Assembly: GCF_031598375.1 (NCBI RefSeq)
Contig: NZ_CP123872.1
Location: 1,965,001-2,029,000, forward strand
Direction: 5' to 3'
Length of the DNA stretch: 64,000 bases
DNA from: Temperatibacter marinus
GTDB taxonomy: Bacteria > Pseudomonadota > Alphaproteobacteria > Sphingomonadales > Kordiimonadaceae
Shown here: positions 26,141-35,328 of the stretch, one piece after another
Layout: every line of letters begins with the position of its first letter
Position numbering within the stretch: the stretch's first letter is position 1
Translations under genes and position numbers: made by a program
Notes under the pieces: model-generated
The model's input: the letters and a program-made list of their open reading frames with translations, nothing else
What the model was told of the DNA's origin: nothing
Database searches by the model: none

Positions 26141-28570
26141 ATGTTTGGAAGTTATATAAAAATTGCGCTGCGTAGCCTGTCTAAAAATAAACTCTATGCT
26201 GCTATTAACTTGATAGGACTGGCCCTTGGATTAGCTGTTTATCTGATCAGTGGGTTGATAGCACACTATGAAAAAAACCATGATCATATGTTTGAAAATA
26301 GGGACCGGACTTATACAGTTTCCAGCTATAATAATCCTCTAAATAACAACGCGAATGTAGAGAGTTCCGGCACATATATGGCCCTTCAACCACTTATGAA
26401 GGTACAAATGCCGGAGCTGACGGTTGCCCGTGGTTTGGACATGGAAGTTCTTTTGCAAACTGATGATAAAGGCTTTTATGAACAGGCAAAATTCATTGAT
26501 CCTGAGTTTTTAGATATTTTTAACTTTGACTATTCTTCAGGGGGAAAGGCATCTCTAACAGGCCCAAATCAAGCCATATTGACAGAAGAAATGGCGGTGA
26601 AATATTTTGGGACCGTTGACGCTGTGGGGCGGCGATTTGATATCCGTGGACAAGACACTGTGACATCTATTCTCGTGGTTGCGATCATCAAAGAGGTTGC
26701 TGTAGATAGCCATTTTAACTCGGACTTGATGGGGAATGACCGCCTTGGGCTCATGGTGCATATTAAAACAATTGATACTATTTGGGACTTTTTAAAACCA
26801 GATACAAACTGGGGTTGGCTTTCTTCGAGGTACCATAGTTATATTATGACTGATGGTGCTGTCTCGCTTAACTCACTCAACACGCGTGTTAACCAATTAT
26901 ACATGCAATCTGCACCCAAACGGGAATTGGATGTGGTGAGTAAGCTGGTTGTCCGTCCTCTCGTGGATAAGAATCTTTCAACATGGTTTTCTGTAGGCAT
27001 ACCTGTGATTGATATTATGGAGTATCTCGGTCTTCTTATTCTTGTGGTGGCTATTGTGAATTATTCCAATCTGGCAACAGCACAAAATATGGGGCGCTTC
27101 AAAGAAGTTGGACTGAGAAAAACATTAGGCGCGAACAGAAAACAATTGTTGGTCCAATTCATGGTTGAATGCGAAAGTATCGTTTGCATGGCTATGGTGC
27201 TTGCTCTGGTGCTTGTCGAACTATCAATCCAGCCCTTTAATGCTGCGTTAGGGAAAAATCTTATCATTGATTATGTCGCCATAACCCCATGGGTACTGAC
27301 GACTACGGTCCTTGTTGGCCTGATGGCAGGGAGCTATCCTGCTTATATGATTACGAAGATGTCTGCGTCTGATGCTATAAAAAATGTGGCACAGAAAGGA
27401 CGATCAGGCAGTCTCTTTAGAAATATTATGATCGGTGTACAATTTGTTATTTCTATTGTCATGCTGGCAATGGTGCTCGTCGTCACGTCTCAAAATAACG
27501 AGATGACAAAGGATAGTGAGATATTTCCAAAGTCTCAAGTTATGACACTGAGTCGTATAGATGATCAGGCTATTATGGATAAGAAAGAAACCCTCTATAA
27601 CGAACTCATGAAGTTAGCTGATGTGGAAAATGTGAGTTTTGCCTCCCAAGTGCCTTTTGTGAATCAAAATTGGACGTGGACTGTCTCTAAAGTTAAAGGT
27701 GAAGATCAGGGTGTCAGCATGAATAACATGCACGGCGACCCAAATTTCCTTGATTTATATGATATACCAATAGTAGCGGGCCGGAATTTTGATGACAAAA
27801 ACAGCTCAGATGAGGCAAAATCAGGTGATCCCCTTGCGAAAGTTATCATCAATGAAAAAGCTGTCTCTCTTCTAGGGTTTGAGACGCCATCAGAGGCGCT
27901 TGGGCAGTCTGTTTATGTGGGCGACCCTAAAAACCCTTACGAGTTATCCATTCTAGGCGTTATGGAAGATCGCAATGTCTTGGGGCTTCAAAATCATGTT
28001 AAGCCGTTTATTCTAAGATGGCGAGAAGCCAATTATAATTATGTTTCTATTCGGCTTAGAAAAGGAGCTTCAAGTCAAACTATTGATAAGATAGAAGATC
28101 TTTGGAAACAGCTGTTCCCAAAGAATCCAATTGAATGGTCTTTCTTAGACAGTCGCTTTGAAGAAAACTTTAAAATCATGAAAGCATCTGGGTCTATTTT
28201 AGCGGGTTTTGCTACTCTTGCCATGACGTTGGCGCTTTTTGGTCTCTTTGGTTTGGCTGCTTTTATGGCAGAACAACGTACCAAAGAGATTGGCCTTAGG
28301 AAGATCTTAGGCGCAGGGATCAAGCAAATCGTGCCTATGTTGCTCCTGCAGTTTTCTAAGCCAGCCCTTTGGTCGATGCTCATTGCCTTTCCGTTGGCCT
28401 ACTATAGTGCGACACGCTATCTTGAGATTTTTGCCACGCGCATCGATAGCACAATCTTTTTGATCGTCTTAGCCTGTAGTTTTTCAGTCTTACTGTCTTG
28501 GCTGACAATTTCTGTCCATGCACTGAAAGTAGCCAGAGAAAACCCTATCAAAGCTTTAAGGTATGAATAA
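26141..28570 (+). CDS. FtsX/MacB-type ABC permease 3
   Basis: An 809-aa paralogue, closest to permease 1: both share an N-terminal KNKLYA motif, the YSNLATAQNMGR/YTNLAAAQSMGR segment, a VASQVPF/FASQVPF segment in the second periplasmic domain, and the NVLGLQNHVK/NILGLHNEVK motif. Same eight-helix double-FtsX layout, ending NPIKALRYE. Last gene of the operon; a strong terminator follows at 28646. Three permeases with one ATPase implies that alternative pairings share the ATPase, or that a hetero-oligomer forms. Confidence 0.9.
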   Translation: MFGSYIKIALRSLSKNKLYAAINLIGLALGLAVYLISGLIAHYEKNHDHMFENRDRTYTVSSYNNPLNNNANVESSGTYMALQPLMKVQMPELTVARGLDMEVLLQTDDKGFYEQAKFIDPEFLDIFNFDYSSGGKASLTGPNQAILTEEMAVKYFGTVDAVGRRFDIRGQDTVTSILVVAIIKEVAVDSHFNSDLMGNDRLGLMVHIKTIDTIWDFLKPDTNWGWLSSRYHSYIMTDGAVSLNSLNTRVNQLYMQSAPKRELDVVSKLVVRPLVDKNLSTWFSVGIPVIDIMEYLGLLILVVAIVNYSNLATAQNMGRFKEVGLRKTLGANRKQLLVQFMVECESIVCMAMVLALVLVELSIQPFNAALGKNLIIDYVAITPWVLTTTVLVGLMAGSYPAYMITKMSASDAIKNVAQKGRSGSLFRNIMIGVQFVISIVMLAMVLVVTSQNNEMTKDSEIFPKSQVMTLSRIDDQAIMDKKETLYNELMKLADVENVSFASQVPFVNQNWTWTVSKVKGEDQGVSMNNMHGDPNFLDLYDIPIVAGRNFDDKNSSDEAKSGDPLAKVIINEKAVSLLGFETPSEALGQSVYVGDPKNPYELSILGVMEDRNVLGLQNHVKPFILRWREANYNYVSIRLRKGASSQTIDKIEDLWKQLFPKNPIEWSFLDSRFEENFKIMKASGSILAGFATLAMTLALFGLFGLAAFMAEQRTKEIGLRKILGAGIKQIVPMLLLQFSKPALWSMLIAFPLAYYSATRYLEIFATRIDSTIFLIVLACSFSVLLSWLTISVHALKVARENPIKALRYE

Positions 28571-28645
28571 GTATAGTTTGGGGCGAAGGCTGAATGAGGT
28601 AAGGACCTAAAAGAGCTGGTCAAATAGGGTGTTACGCCTTATCTA

Positions 28646-28680
28646 GGAGAAACAAAATTGTTTCTCCTTTTGATTTTTGG
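28646..28680 (+). terminator. intrinsic terminator of the ABC-transport operon
   Basis: A 9-bp perfect stem GGAGAAACA/TGTTTCTCC (28646-28654 with 28659-28667), AAAT loop, followed by TTTTGATTTTT. Confidence 0.92.
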
Positions 28681-28687
28681 ATCTGTA

Positions 28688-29671
28688 ATGAAATGTATTG
28701 GCCGTCCTCTTAAGCAGACTGTTGCTCCCTTTAAATCTCGATTTCCTTGGTGGGGCGCAGATCTGCAAACCATTCGAAGTTCGCTGTATGTGGAAGAGGG
28801 AATCACCGAGACATATCGGCTGGCAATCCCAATTGACGGAGACAATAAAATCTCTGTTGCAGTCAATGACCCTTCTGAACCATGGACAGGGAAGTTACTC
28901 CTCTTGTCTCATGGTATGGGCGGGACGGAAGGCAGCGGTTATATGCGTCGCACAGCCCGATATTTTCTAGATCGTGGATGGAAAGTTGCACGGCTAAATA
29001 TGCGAGGTGCGGGGAAATCAGCGGAAACATCTGCGCCGCCCTATCATGCAGGGCTAACAGGGGATTTAAGTGCAGTTCTGACAGGATTGACTGAGTGTGA
29101 ACCAGAGGCAGATATATTTTTAATGGGTTTTTCTTTAGGCGGCAACCTCACTCTTAAATATCTAGCGGAAGGCGACGTGCCGGAGAATGTGAAAGCAGCT
29201 GTGAGCATCTCTGCTCCCATCGACTTAACCGCGGCTTCTGCTGTCTTGAGTAAAAAGAGAAACGCGCTCTATGTCACCTATCTGGTGAATCAGCTTAAAC
29301 GGGATTTAAAGAAAGCACCATCCGTGATGGCACCCGATGCTCTGGAAAAAATAAGATTTATCCGAGAGCTTGACGATCAGCTTATTGCACCGTCATTTAG
29401 TTTTAAAGATCGTTTTGATTATTATGAACAAATGTCTGCTGGTCAATTTATGCACCGAATCAAAACGCCAACCTTAGCTATTCATTCAGAGGATGATCCT
29501 TGGATTCCCTACGAAACTTACCTCAAGGCGGTAAAAAATGACCACCCCTTTGTCTCAATTTTATTGACAGAGGCTGGGGGACATGTGGGTTTCTTTGGGA
29601 AAGGCTCTAAAATTAATTGGTTTATTCCAGTAGCTTACGACTACTTTATCTCAGAAAGCGCTACGTCCTAA
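28688..29671 (+). CDS. YheT-family alpha/beta hydrolase
   Basis: A 327-aa serine hydrolase of the YheT/COG0429 group. The nucleophile elbow is GFSLGG, with LLSHGMGGTEGSGYMRRTA forming the oxyanion region, an Asp in HSEDDPWIP and a His in EAGGHVGFFG completing the triad. The N-terminal FPWWGADLQTI motif is characteristic of YheT proteins. I chose the ATG at 28688, since the longer frame would begin in the terminator hairpin. Substrates of this family are poorly defined (short-chain or lipid esters). The gene appears monocistronic. Confidence 0.88.
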   Translation: MKCIGRPLKQTVAPFKSRFPWWGADLQTIRSSLYVEEGITETYRLAIPIDGDNKISVAVNDPSEPWTGKLLLLSHGMGGTEGSGYMRRTARYFLDRGWKVARLNMRGAGKSAETSAPPYHAGLTGDLSAVLTGLTECEPEADIFLMGFSLGGNLTLKYLAEGDVPENVKAAVSISAPIDLTAASAVLSKKRNALYVTYLVNQLKRDLKKAPSVMAPDALEKIRFIRELDDQLIAPSFSFKDRFDYYEQMSAGQFMHRIKTPTLAIHSEDDPWIPYETYLKAVKNDHPFVSILLTEAGGHVGFFGKGSKINWFIPVAYDYFISESATS

Positions 29672-29809
29672 CCCTCTGTATTATCATTATTATTTAAAGT
29701 TTTAATTAAAACTATCACTATCTATTGCTCAATTTAACTAAACTTGTTTTCCTATAAGCGTGGTGGGTGGAATCATTGTTGCAAGGGCATCTTATATAGG
29801 AATAGACGA

Positions 29810-30769
29810 ATGGTTTCAGAATTGAATGATCTTAACCTTATAGAAGGTGATTTATTAGATAAGATGCTTCTGGCGCAGCGCGTGGGAAAATTCCTTCGCT
29901 CTGATAAAGAAGAAAAAGAGCGCTTAGTTATAGAAAATGTTGCTCACTTGTTGGCCAAAGATCTTCACAATGCTGTACGAGAAATGTTGGCATTTGAAAT
30001 CCGAAACTGTACTCTGTTGAATGCTGAGCTTGCCGAGACGATTGCAACTGACATCCAAAGTGTCTCTAAGCCTTTTTTAGCTGAAACACCTACATTTACA
30101 GATGATCAATTAGCAACTCTCATTCCTAAATTACAGAATTTTGCTCACGTAACGCTCGCCAAACGTAAAGATATTGGTGAAGAGACTGTTATGGCTCTTG
30201 TGACTGTTGCTGATAGTGAGGCTGTGACATTCGTAGTAAGAAATCACGACGTAAGTATTCCAGAAAAAGGCATGCTGACTGTAATGGATCGTTTTCCAGA
30301 TCAAACAACACTCATGGACTATATGAGTGAAAGGACAGACTTGCCAGTTTCTATCGCCTTGGATTTGATTGAGCGGATTTCAGCTGTGTATAAGAATGCG
30401 CTTATTCAGCGTTATAATGTCAGTGAACCAGTAGCAGAGATCGTGCGTAAGAAATCGACGGCTGAAGTGATTTTAGATCGTCTAAACAAGTTGGAAGACG
30501 GCCGCGTACATGGCTATGTGATTGATCTCCACCGTGAAGGAAAAATATCCATTGATCTGATCTTAGAGCTTGGTCCCAACTTAAGTCATCAATTTTTACT
30601 AAGTAGTATTGCAGTCCTAACAGGCAATACGGTATCAGAAATTCGGGTCATTCTCTCTCTTGAGGATACAAAAGATTTTGTTCGCTTTTGCAAAGGAAGT
30701 GGTTTCACAGATCATCAATCTGTGAAACTACTTCGTCTGATCAAACAAGTGAATGAAAGCCTTAGTTAA
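29810..30769 (+). CDS. DUF2336 domain-containing protein
   Basis: A 319-aa soluble, helical protein of the alphaproteobacterial DUF2336 family, whose repeats look HEAT-like. It has no catalytic motif or membrane segment. I use the ATG at 29810, preceded by TAGGAA; the longer frame to 29744 adds a sequence unlike the family. The function is not known; family members are often found near two-component or cell-cycle genes, which is not informative here. Its 3' end overlaps the convergent transporter gene by 8 bp. Confidence 0.82.
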   Translation: MVSELNDLNLIEGDLLDKMLLAQRVGKFLRSDKEEKERLVIENVAHLLAKDLHNAVREMLAFEIRNCTLLNAELAETIATDIQSVSKPFLAETPTFTDDQLATLIPKLQNFAHVTLAKRKDIGEETVMALVTVADSEAVTFVVRNHDVSIPEKGMLTVMDRFPDQTTLMDYMSERTDLPVSIALDLIERISAVYKNALIQRYNVSEPVAEIVRKKSTAEVILDRLNKLEDGRVHGYVIDLHREGKISIDLILELGPNLSHQFLLSSIAVLTGNTVSEIRVILSLEDTKDFVRFCKGSGFTDHQSVKLLRLIKQVNESLS

Positions 30770-32237
30770 AAACCATTGGGACAATTAAGTAGCATAATCC
30801 AGTCACAATGAATGTGCCCAATATGTTAAGCCATAGTCCTGCACGAACCATCTGAGGGACCTGGATGTGTCCTGTAGAGAAGACGACAGCATTTGGCCCC
30901 GTCGCCACAGGCAACATGAAAGCACAGCTGGCAGCCATAGCGACAGGCGCAGCCAGCATGATAGGATCTAGACCTGCTGTTGTAGCGAGCGCAGCTAACA
31001 CTGGGACAAGAGCTGCCGTGGTTGCCGTATTGCTGGTAAGTTCTGTCAGAAAGATCACAAGGGCGACGATCGCCAGAATTATGAGAATTAATGGGGCCGC
31101 TGACATCACTGTCATGGCATTTCCAAGCCACAGTGCTAAACCAGAAGATTGAATAGCCGCAGCAAGGCTTAAGCCGCCTCCAAATAAGAGAATAACGCCC
31201 CATGGAAGTTTTGTGGCCGTCTCCCAATCAAGAAGCGCGCTGGTTTTTTGGTCATCCCCTGCGGGAATTAGGAACATTGTTAGGGCTCCGCCAATGGCAA
31301 TATGTGTGTCTTTTAAAGACGTGAGAAAGGGTAATATGTTGACGAGCCATTCAATATCATCCAGCACGGTTCGGAAACTCCACATAAAGGCCATTGCCGC
31401 CATCACATAAGCGACACGCTTTTCGGGTGTAGAAATTGCCCCCATTTTATTGAGTTCCTTTTCGACAACCTCTTGGCCTCCTTTGATGCTCTCACCGTCA
31501 AAAGGAAAGACAAGTTTTGTGAGCACGAACCAGGCAGTAGGAACCATGACAAGAACTACTGGTAGGGCAAAAAGCATCCACTGAAGAAAGGTAATTTCTA
31601 TTCCCATGTTAGAGTTAATATATTCTACTACAAAAAGATTTGGGGGGGTCCCAATTATAGTTCCCAAACCGCCAATGCTCGCAGACCATGCACATCCGAT
31701 AAGCAGGGCGATCGTAAAGCGCTTGATATCTTTAGCTTCCCCGATGATTGTTGTGGCGACTGTAATTGCAATCGGGACAATCATTAGGGTTGTCGCTGTA
31801 TTTGAAATCCACATGGAGAGCAGCGCTGACGCTGCCATAAATCCTGCAATAAGATTAGCAGGATGCTCCCCAACTTTATCAAGGATATTGAGGGCGATTC
31901 GCCGATGAAGGTTCCATTTTTGCATGGCCATTGCAGCAATGAAGCCACCAAGTAATAAAAAGATAACAGGCCGTGCATAAGGCAAGGTTGCTTCAGCTGA
32001 TGATGTAATACCTAAGAGGGGTAAGAGAATGATAGGCAAAAGGCTGGCCGCTGGAATAGGGATGGCTTCTGTGGACCACCAACACCCCATCCATAGAGCC
32101 ACAGAGACGACGGCCCAACTTTCAACAGTCATCCCTTCAGGTGCAGGAAATAACCACAAGATTAGGGCGAGTATTGGCCCTAAAAATAATCCAACTGTTT
32201 GAACTTTAGTGCGTGTTTCTTGAATAGTCCCAGCCAT
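30762..32237 (-). CDS. SLC13/DASS-family sodium:dicarboxylate (or sulfate) symporter
   Basis: A 491-aa inner-membrane transporter with about twelve hydrophobic segments. The two SNT signature motifs are present: SNTATTLMIVPI in the first half and LTSNTATTAALVPV in the second; these form the sodium and substrate sites in VcINDY-type transporters. WWSTEAIPIPAASLLP in the N-terminal half is also typical. The ATG at 32237 has AAAGGGGAG upstream; the longer TTG frame contains that site. Substrate is probably C4-dicarboxylates such as succinate, though sulfate cannot be excluded. Single gene between convergent DUF2336 and the prs terminator. Confidence 0.9.
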   Translation of the reverse strand: MAGTIQETRTKVQTVGLFLGPILALILWLFPAPEGMTVESWAVVSVALWMGCWWSTEAIPIPAASLLPIILLPLLGITSSAEATLPYARPVIFLLLGGFIAAMAMQKWNLHRRIALNILDKVGEHPANLIAGFMAASALLSMWISNTATTLMIVPIAITVATTIIGEAKDIKRFTIALLIGCAWSASIGGLGTIIGTPPNLFVVEYINSNMGIEITFLQWMLFALPVVLVMVPTAWFVLTKLVFPFDGESIKGGQEVVEKELNKMGAISTPEKRVAYVMAAMAFMWSFRTVLDDIEWLVNILPFLTSLKDTHIAIGGALTMFLIPAGDDQKTSALLDWETATKLPWGVILLFGGGLSLAAAIQSSGLALWLGNAMTVMSAAPLILIILAIVALVIFLTELTSNTATTAALVPVLAALATTAGLDPIMLAAPVAMAASCAFMLPVATGPNAVVFSTGHIQVPQMVRAGLWLNILGTFIVTGLCYLIVPMVFN

Positions 32238-32285
32238 GATCAACTCCCCTTTTTAAAGAAAGATACTTATTATCTGTCTTTGATC

Positions 32286-32315
32286 AAGAAAAAAGCCTCG
32301 TCCCATGACAAGGCT
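32286..32315 (-). terminator. intrinsic terminator of prs
   Basis: On the minus strand a 9-bp stem AGCCTTGTC/GACGAGGCT (32307-32315 with 32294-32302, one G-T pair), 4-base loop, followed by a T run (32293-32288), 29 bases after the prs stop. Confidence 0.9.
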
Positions 32316-32343
32316 TTCTATATCTGATTGCATGATTACCTGA

Positions 32344-33285
32344 TTAGTCAAAGAGACTCGAGACAGATGTTTCATGAGCGATACGGCTCACAGCTTCTGC
32401 AAGCAGCGGCGCTACAGAGACGACCCGCACTTTATCACAGCCCTTAACACTATCAGTAGGGGCAATACTATCTGTAATGATTAATTCGTCCATAACGCTA
32501 TTGGTAATACGATCAATAGCGGGCCCAGAGAGAACTCCGTGGGTCACACAAGCAGAAACACTTGCAGCGCCCGCTTCGTGAAGCGCTTTTGCCGCATTAC
32601 AAAGAGTGCCTGCACTATCTACAATATCGTCTACCAAAACACAGTGATAATCTTTCACTTCGCCAACAATATGCATGACTTCTGAAATGCCAGCCTTTTC
32701 ACGGCGTTTATCAATAATAGCAATTGGCGCATCAATCCGCTTAGCATAGGCGCGAGCGCGAACAACGCCGCCAACATCAGGAGAGACAACCATGACTTTA
32801 TCTTTGCCAGCATATTTTTCTTTTAGATCCCGTGTAAGGACAGGTTGTGCAAAAAGATTATCCGTTGGTATGTCAAAAAAGCCTTGAATTTGTCCAGCAT
32901 GAAGATCCATAGTCAGCACCCGATCAGCACCTGCTGTGGTAATTAAGTTCGCAACCAATTTTGCAGAAATAGGTGTTCTTGGACCTGGCTTTCGATCTTG
33001 GCGAGCATAGCCATAATAGGGCACAACTGCCGTGATGCGTCTGGCGCTGGCTCTGCGCAGAGCATCAATCATAACCAGCAATTCCATAAGGTTATCATTA
33101 GCAGGGAAATTTGTTGGCTGGATGATAAATACATCTTCACCGCGCACATTCTCTTTAATCTCAACCCAAATCTCTTCATCAGAGAACCGTTTAACGTCAG
33201 CGTTGGTTGTTGGAATGTTCAAATAGGTGGCAATAGCTTCAGCTAATTCGCGGTTAGAGTTACCGCTTAGAATTTTCATGCCCAT
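32344..33285 (-). CDS. prs: ribose-phosphate pyrophosphokinase (PRPP synthetase)
   Basis: A 313-aa class I PRPP synthetase making PRPP from ribose 5-phosphate and ATP for nucleotide, histidine and tryptophan synthesis. Visible motifs: [11 protein letters not shown] at the start, [20 protein letters not shown] (the flexible catalytic loop region), the ribose/ATP-binding [32 protein letters not shown], and the PRPP loop [19 protein letters not shown] stands 5 bases before the first ATG (33285); the second ATG two codons on is possible. Its own terminator lies downstream. Confidence 0.97.
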   Translation of the reverse strand: MGMKILSGNSNRELAEAIATYLNIPTTNADVKRFSDEEIWVEIKENVRGEDVFIIQPTNFPANDNLMELLVMIDALRRASARRITAVVPYYGYARQDRKPGPRTPISAKLVANLITTAGADRVLTMDLHAGQIQGFFDIPTDNLFAQPVLTRDLKEKYAGKDKVMVVSPDVGGVVRARAYAKRIDAPIAIIDKRREKAGISEVMHIVGEVKDYHCVLVDDIVDSAGTLCNAAKALHEAGAASVSACVTHGVLSGPAIDRITNSVMDELIITDSIAPTDSVKGCDKVRVVSVAPLLAEAVSRIAHETSVSSLFD

Positions 33286-33438
33286 GAGGGACCTCCGTAA
33301 AGAGTTTCAGACCAAGATGAGTGATATCTTGCTCTCTTTATTGCTTTAAACTTCATGTAGCAGGGGGCAGGGGGTGTGTAAAGTCCGACTGAAAGCTGAA
33401 CGAAAGTTTGAGCCATATTTAGTCGATAAACGCTCTAT

Positions 33439-34239
33439 TCATGGCCCCCCGTGTAACATTATTGCGCTAATGAGCCGTCCATAGTCCTCTTCACCGGCAT
33501 GTGTGGCCCGTCTATAAGAATAGTAATGCCCCGAATCAGTGTAGGTGTCTTCGTGAGCGTTCCAAATATTTGAGAGGCCAGACTTCTTCAATTCATCTTC
33601 TACAAAACATGGCAGATTGAATTGCCAGTGCTGATGATCTTTCCCAGGGCTGAAATATTTATCATTGGTTGCTGTATCTTTAAGGAATGCACCAATGAAT
33701 TCTTCCGTGACTTCGTAGGAGGGTTGGGCGAGTGTGGGGCCGATTGCAGCGCGAATGCCGTCAGTGGATGCGCCCAGGGAAATCATGAGATCAACTGTGC
33801 TTTGAATGATGCCTCTCTTTGCCCCTTTCCATCCCGCATGCGCAGCCGCTATGACCTTTGCCTGTTCGTCATAAAACAAAATGGGAGTACAGTCTGCAGT
33901 AAGAATACCGATGATTACACCAGGCGTATTTGACACAAGAGCGTCTGCTTTTTCTGGCTCGCCGGCCCAATGACCAGAAACGGTGACAGCAACATTCTCA
34001 TGCACTTGATACGGCGTAATCAGAGGTGTATCGCGTCGGCATGAGAGATCTTGTGCCACTAACATTCTATTCTCATGAACGGCTAGCATGCTGTCTTTTG
34101 ACCCAGATCCGCAATTCAATCCTTCATAGAGCCCTGTAGAGGTGCCTCCGCATCGGGTATAAAAGCCGTGCGATACATGGGGCGCTGATAGCGAAGGGGC
34201 TATTATTTTTTTCAAACCGCTCTCAGGGATATTAAGCAT
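33439..34239 (-). CDS. pgeF: purine nucleoside phosphorylase/laccase-domain protein (YfiH family)
   Basis: A 266-aa member of the Cu-oxidase_4 (YfiH/PgeF) family: metal-site motifs HGFYTRCGGTS near the N-terminus, GILTADCTPILF and AAAHAGWKGA in the centre, and THAGEEDYGR at the end. Family members have been described as broad-range purine nucleoside phosphorylases and as peptidoglycan editing factors. I start at the ATG 34239 with AAAAGGG upstream; this overlaps the stop of the upstream methyltransferase gene by 8 bp, so translation is likely coupled. The lgt - MidA-like - pgeF order is common in Alphaproteobacteria. Confidence 0.9.
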   Translation of the reverse strand: MLNIPESGLKKIIAPSLSAPHVSHGFYTRCGGTSTGLYEGLNCGSGSKDSMLAVHENRMLVAQDLSCRRDTPLITPYQVHENVAVTVSGHWAGEPEKADALVSNTPGVIIGILTADCTPILFYDEQAKVIAAAHAGWKGAKRGIIQSTVDLMISLGASTDGIRAAIGPTLAQPSYEVTEEFIGAFLKDTATNDKYFSPGKDHQHWQFNLPCFVEDELKKSGLSNIWNAHEDTYTDSGHYYSYRRATHAGEEDYGRLISAIMLHGGP

Positions 34240-35326
34240 GTTCAAACCCTTTTGCTCTTGTTTCAATCTTGCTTTCCAGACAAATGACCTTGAACAGGGT
34301 GCCCATTTGGTCTGGAGCAGTCAGTCTTTTAAGTCCTGTTAATATCTCTGTTTGTTCTTTTTTCTGCTTCCCCTCAGAGAGCTGCATTGCGCGTTGGCCC
34401 GCTCCTATAGCCATTAGAAAGGCTCCTTGGTCTATGGGGCCTGATACGGTAAGGCCTTTCTCTGAGGCAGCATCTTTGATGGCGGCAAAATTCACATGAG
34501 CTGTTAAATCCGCTCTGCCTGGAGACTGAAGAGGATCCACATACTGATGGTTTTTGATCGCTTGGAAGCTATCGCCGACAGAATGGGCGTTATAACCATA
34601 GTCAATAAAGAGACAGCTCCCCCCGGCCGTTTCGAGTAAATGCGAGATATCACTGACAAGCGATAAAGCTGCAGGGCAGACTTCGATAAGAGCCTCTTCC
34701 TTTGCCTCTTGCTTTAGACTTTCTTGTGCAAGTAATAAGGTATTGCCTGCAGGGCTTAGACTATAGGCAAGTTCGGCGTCAAAAAAGTTGACACGTTTTT
34801 CGAGCCAGATGCCTTTTTGTTTTTGATATTGATGGATAGGAAGGGCGTCTATGAATTCATTACCAATAATTAACAAGGGCCCTTGCCCCTGATATTCTTT
34901 TAGAGAAGAGAGATGCGTGAGATTAAGGTCATATTCTTTGACTTTTTGGCGCTGTATTTCTTTGAGTTTTTTACTCATTTCCACCATGACTAAGGTGACA
35001 GCTTTGTGGAAACCAGGAATATTTTTTGTTACGCGGAGGATGTCATTCATAAGCACCCCGCGACCGGGGCCCAGTTCAAGTAAAGTAAAGGCAGAGGGAC
35101 GACCTAAAGCTTCCCATCGTTCTGCCAGCCATAGTCCTATCATTTCGCCAAAAATTTGATGAATTTCTGGGGCTGTAACAAAATCACCTTTGGTTCCAAA
35201 TACTTCCTGATTTTGATAATAGCCATGTTCAGGATGCATAAGGCAGTCAGCCATATAGTCTGCAATGGTAATTGGACCATGCCGTTTTATGCGCTTTTTT
35301 AAGATATCAAAAAGAGAGTTTGTCAT
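34232..35326 (-). CDS. MidA/NDUFAF7-family class I SAM-dependent methyltransferase
   Basis: A 364-aa protein of the COG1565 (DUF185) family, homologous to mitochondrial NDUFAF7, which methylates an arginine in a complex I subunit. It has the N-terminal HPEHGYYQNQEVFGTKGDFVTAPEI block (cited in two parts), the SAM-binding LELGPGRGVLM, and NEFIDALPIHQY. It begins 2 bp after the lgt stop and overlaps pgeF. A complex I assembly role in bacteria is inferred from the mitochondrial homologue. Confidence 0.9.
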   Translation of the reverse strand: MTNSLFDILKKRIKRHGPITIADYMADCLMHPEHGYYQNQEVFGTKGDFVTAPEIHQIFGEMIGLWLAERWEALGRPSAFTLLELGPGRGVLMNDILRVTKNIPGFHKAVTLVMVEMSKKLKEIQRQKVKEYDLNLTHLSSLKEYQGQGPLLIIGNEFIDALPIHQYQKQKGIWLEKRVNFFDAELAYSLSPAGNTLLLAQESLKQEAKEEALIEVCPAALSLVSDISHLLETAGGSCLFIDYGYNAHSVGDSFQAIKNHQYVDPLQSPGRADLTAHVNFAAIKDAASEKGLTVSGPIDQGAFLMAIGAGQRAMQLSEGKQKKEQTEILTGLKRLTAPDQMGTLFKVICLESKIETRAKGFEHA

Positions 35327-35328
35327 CG

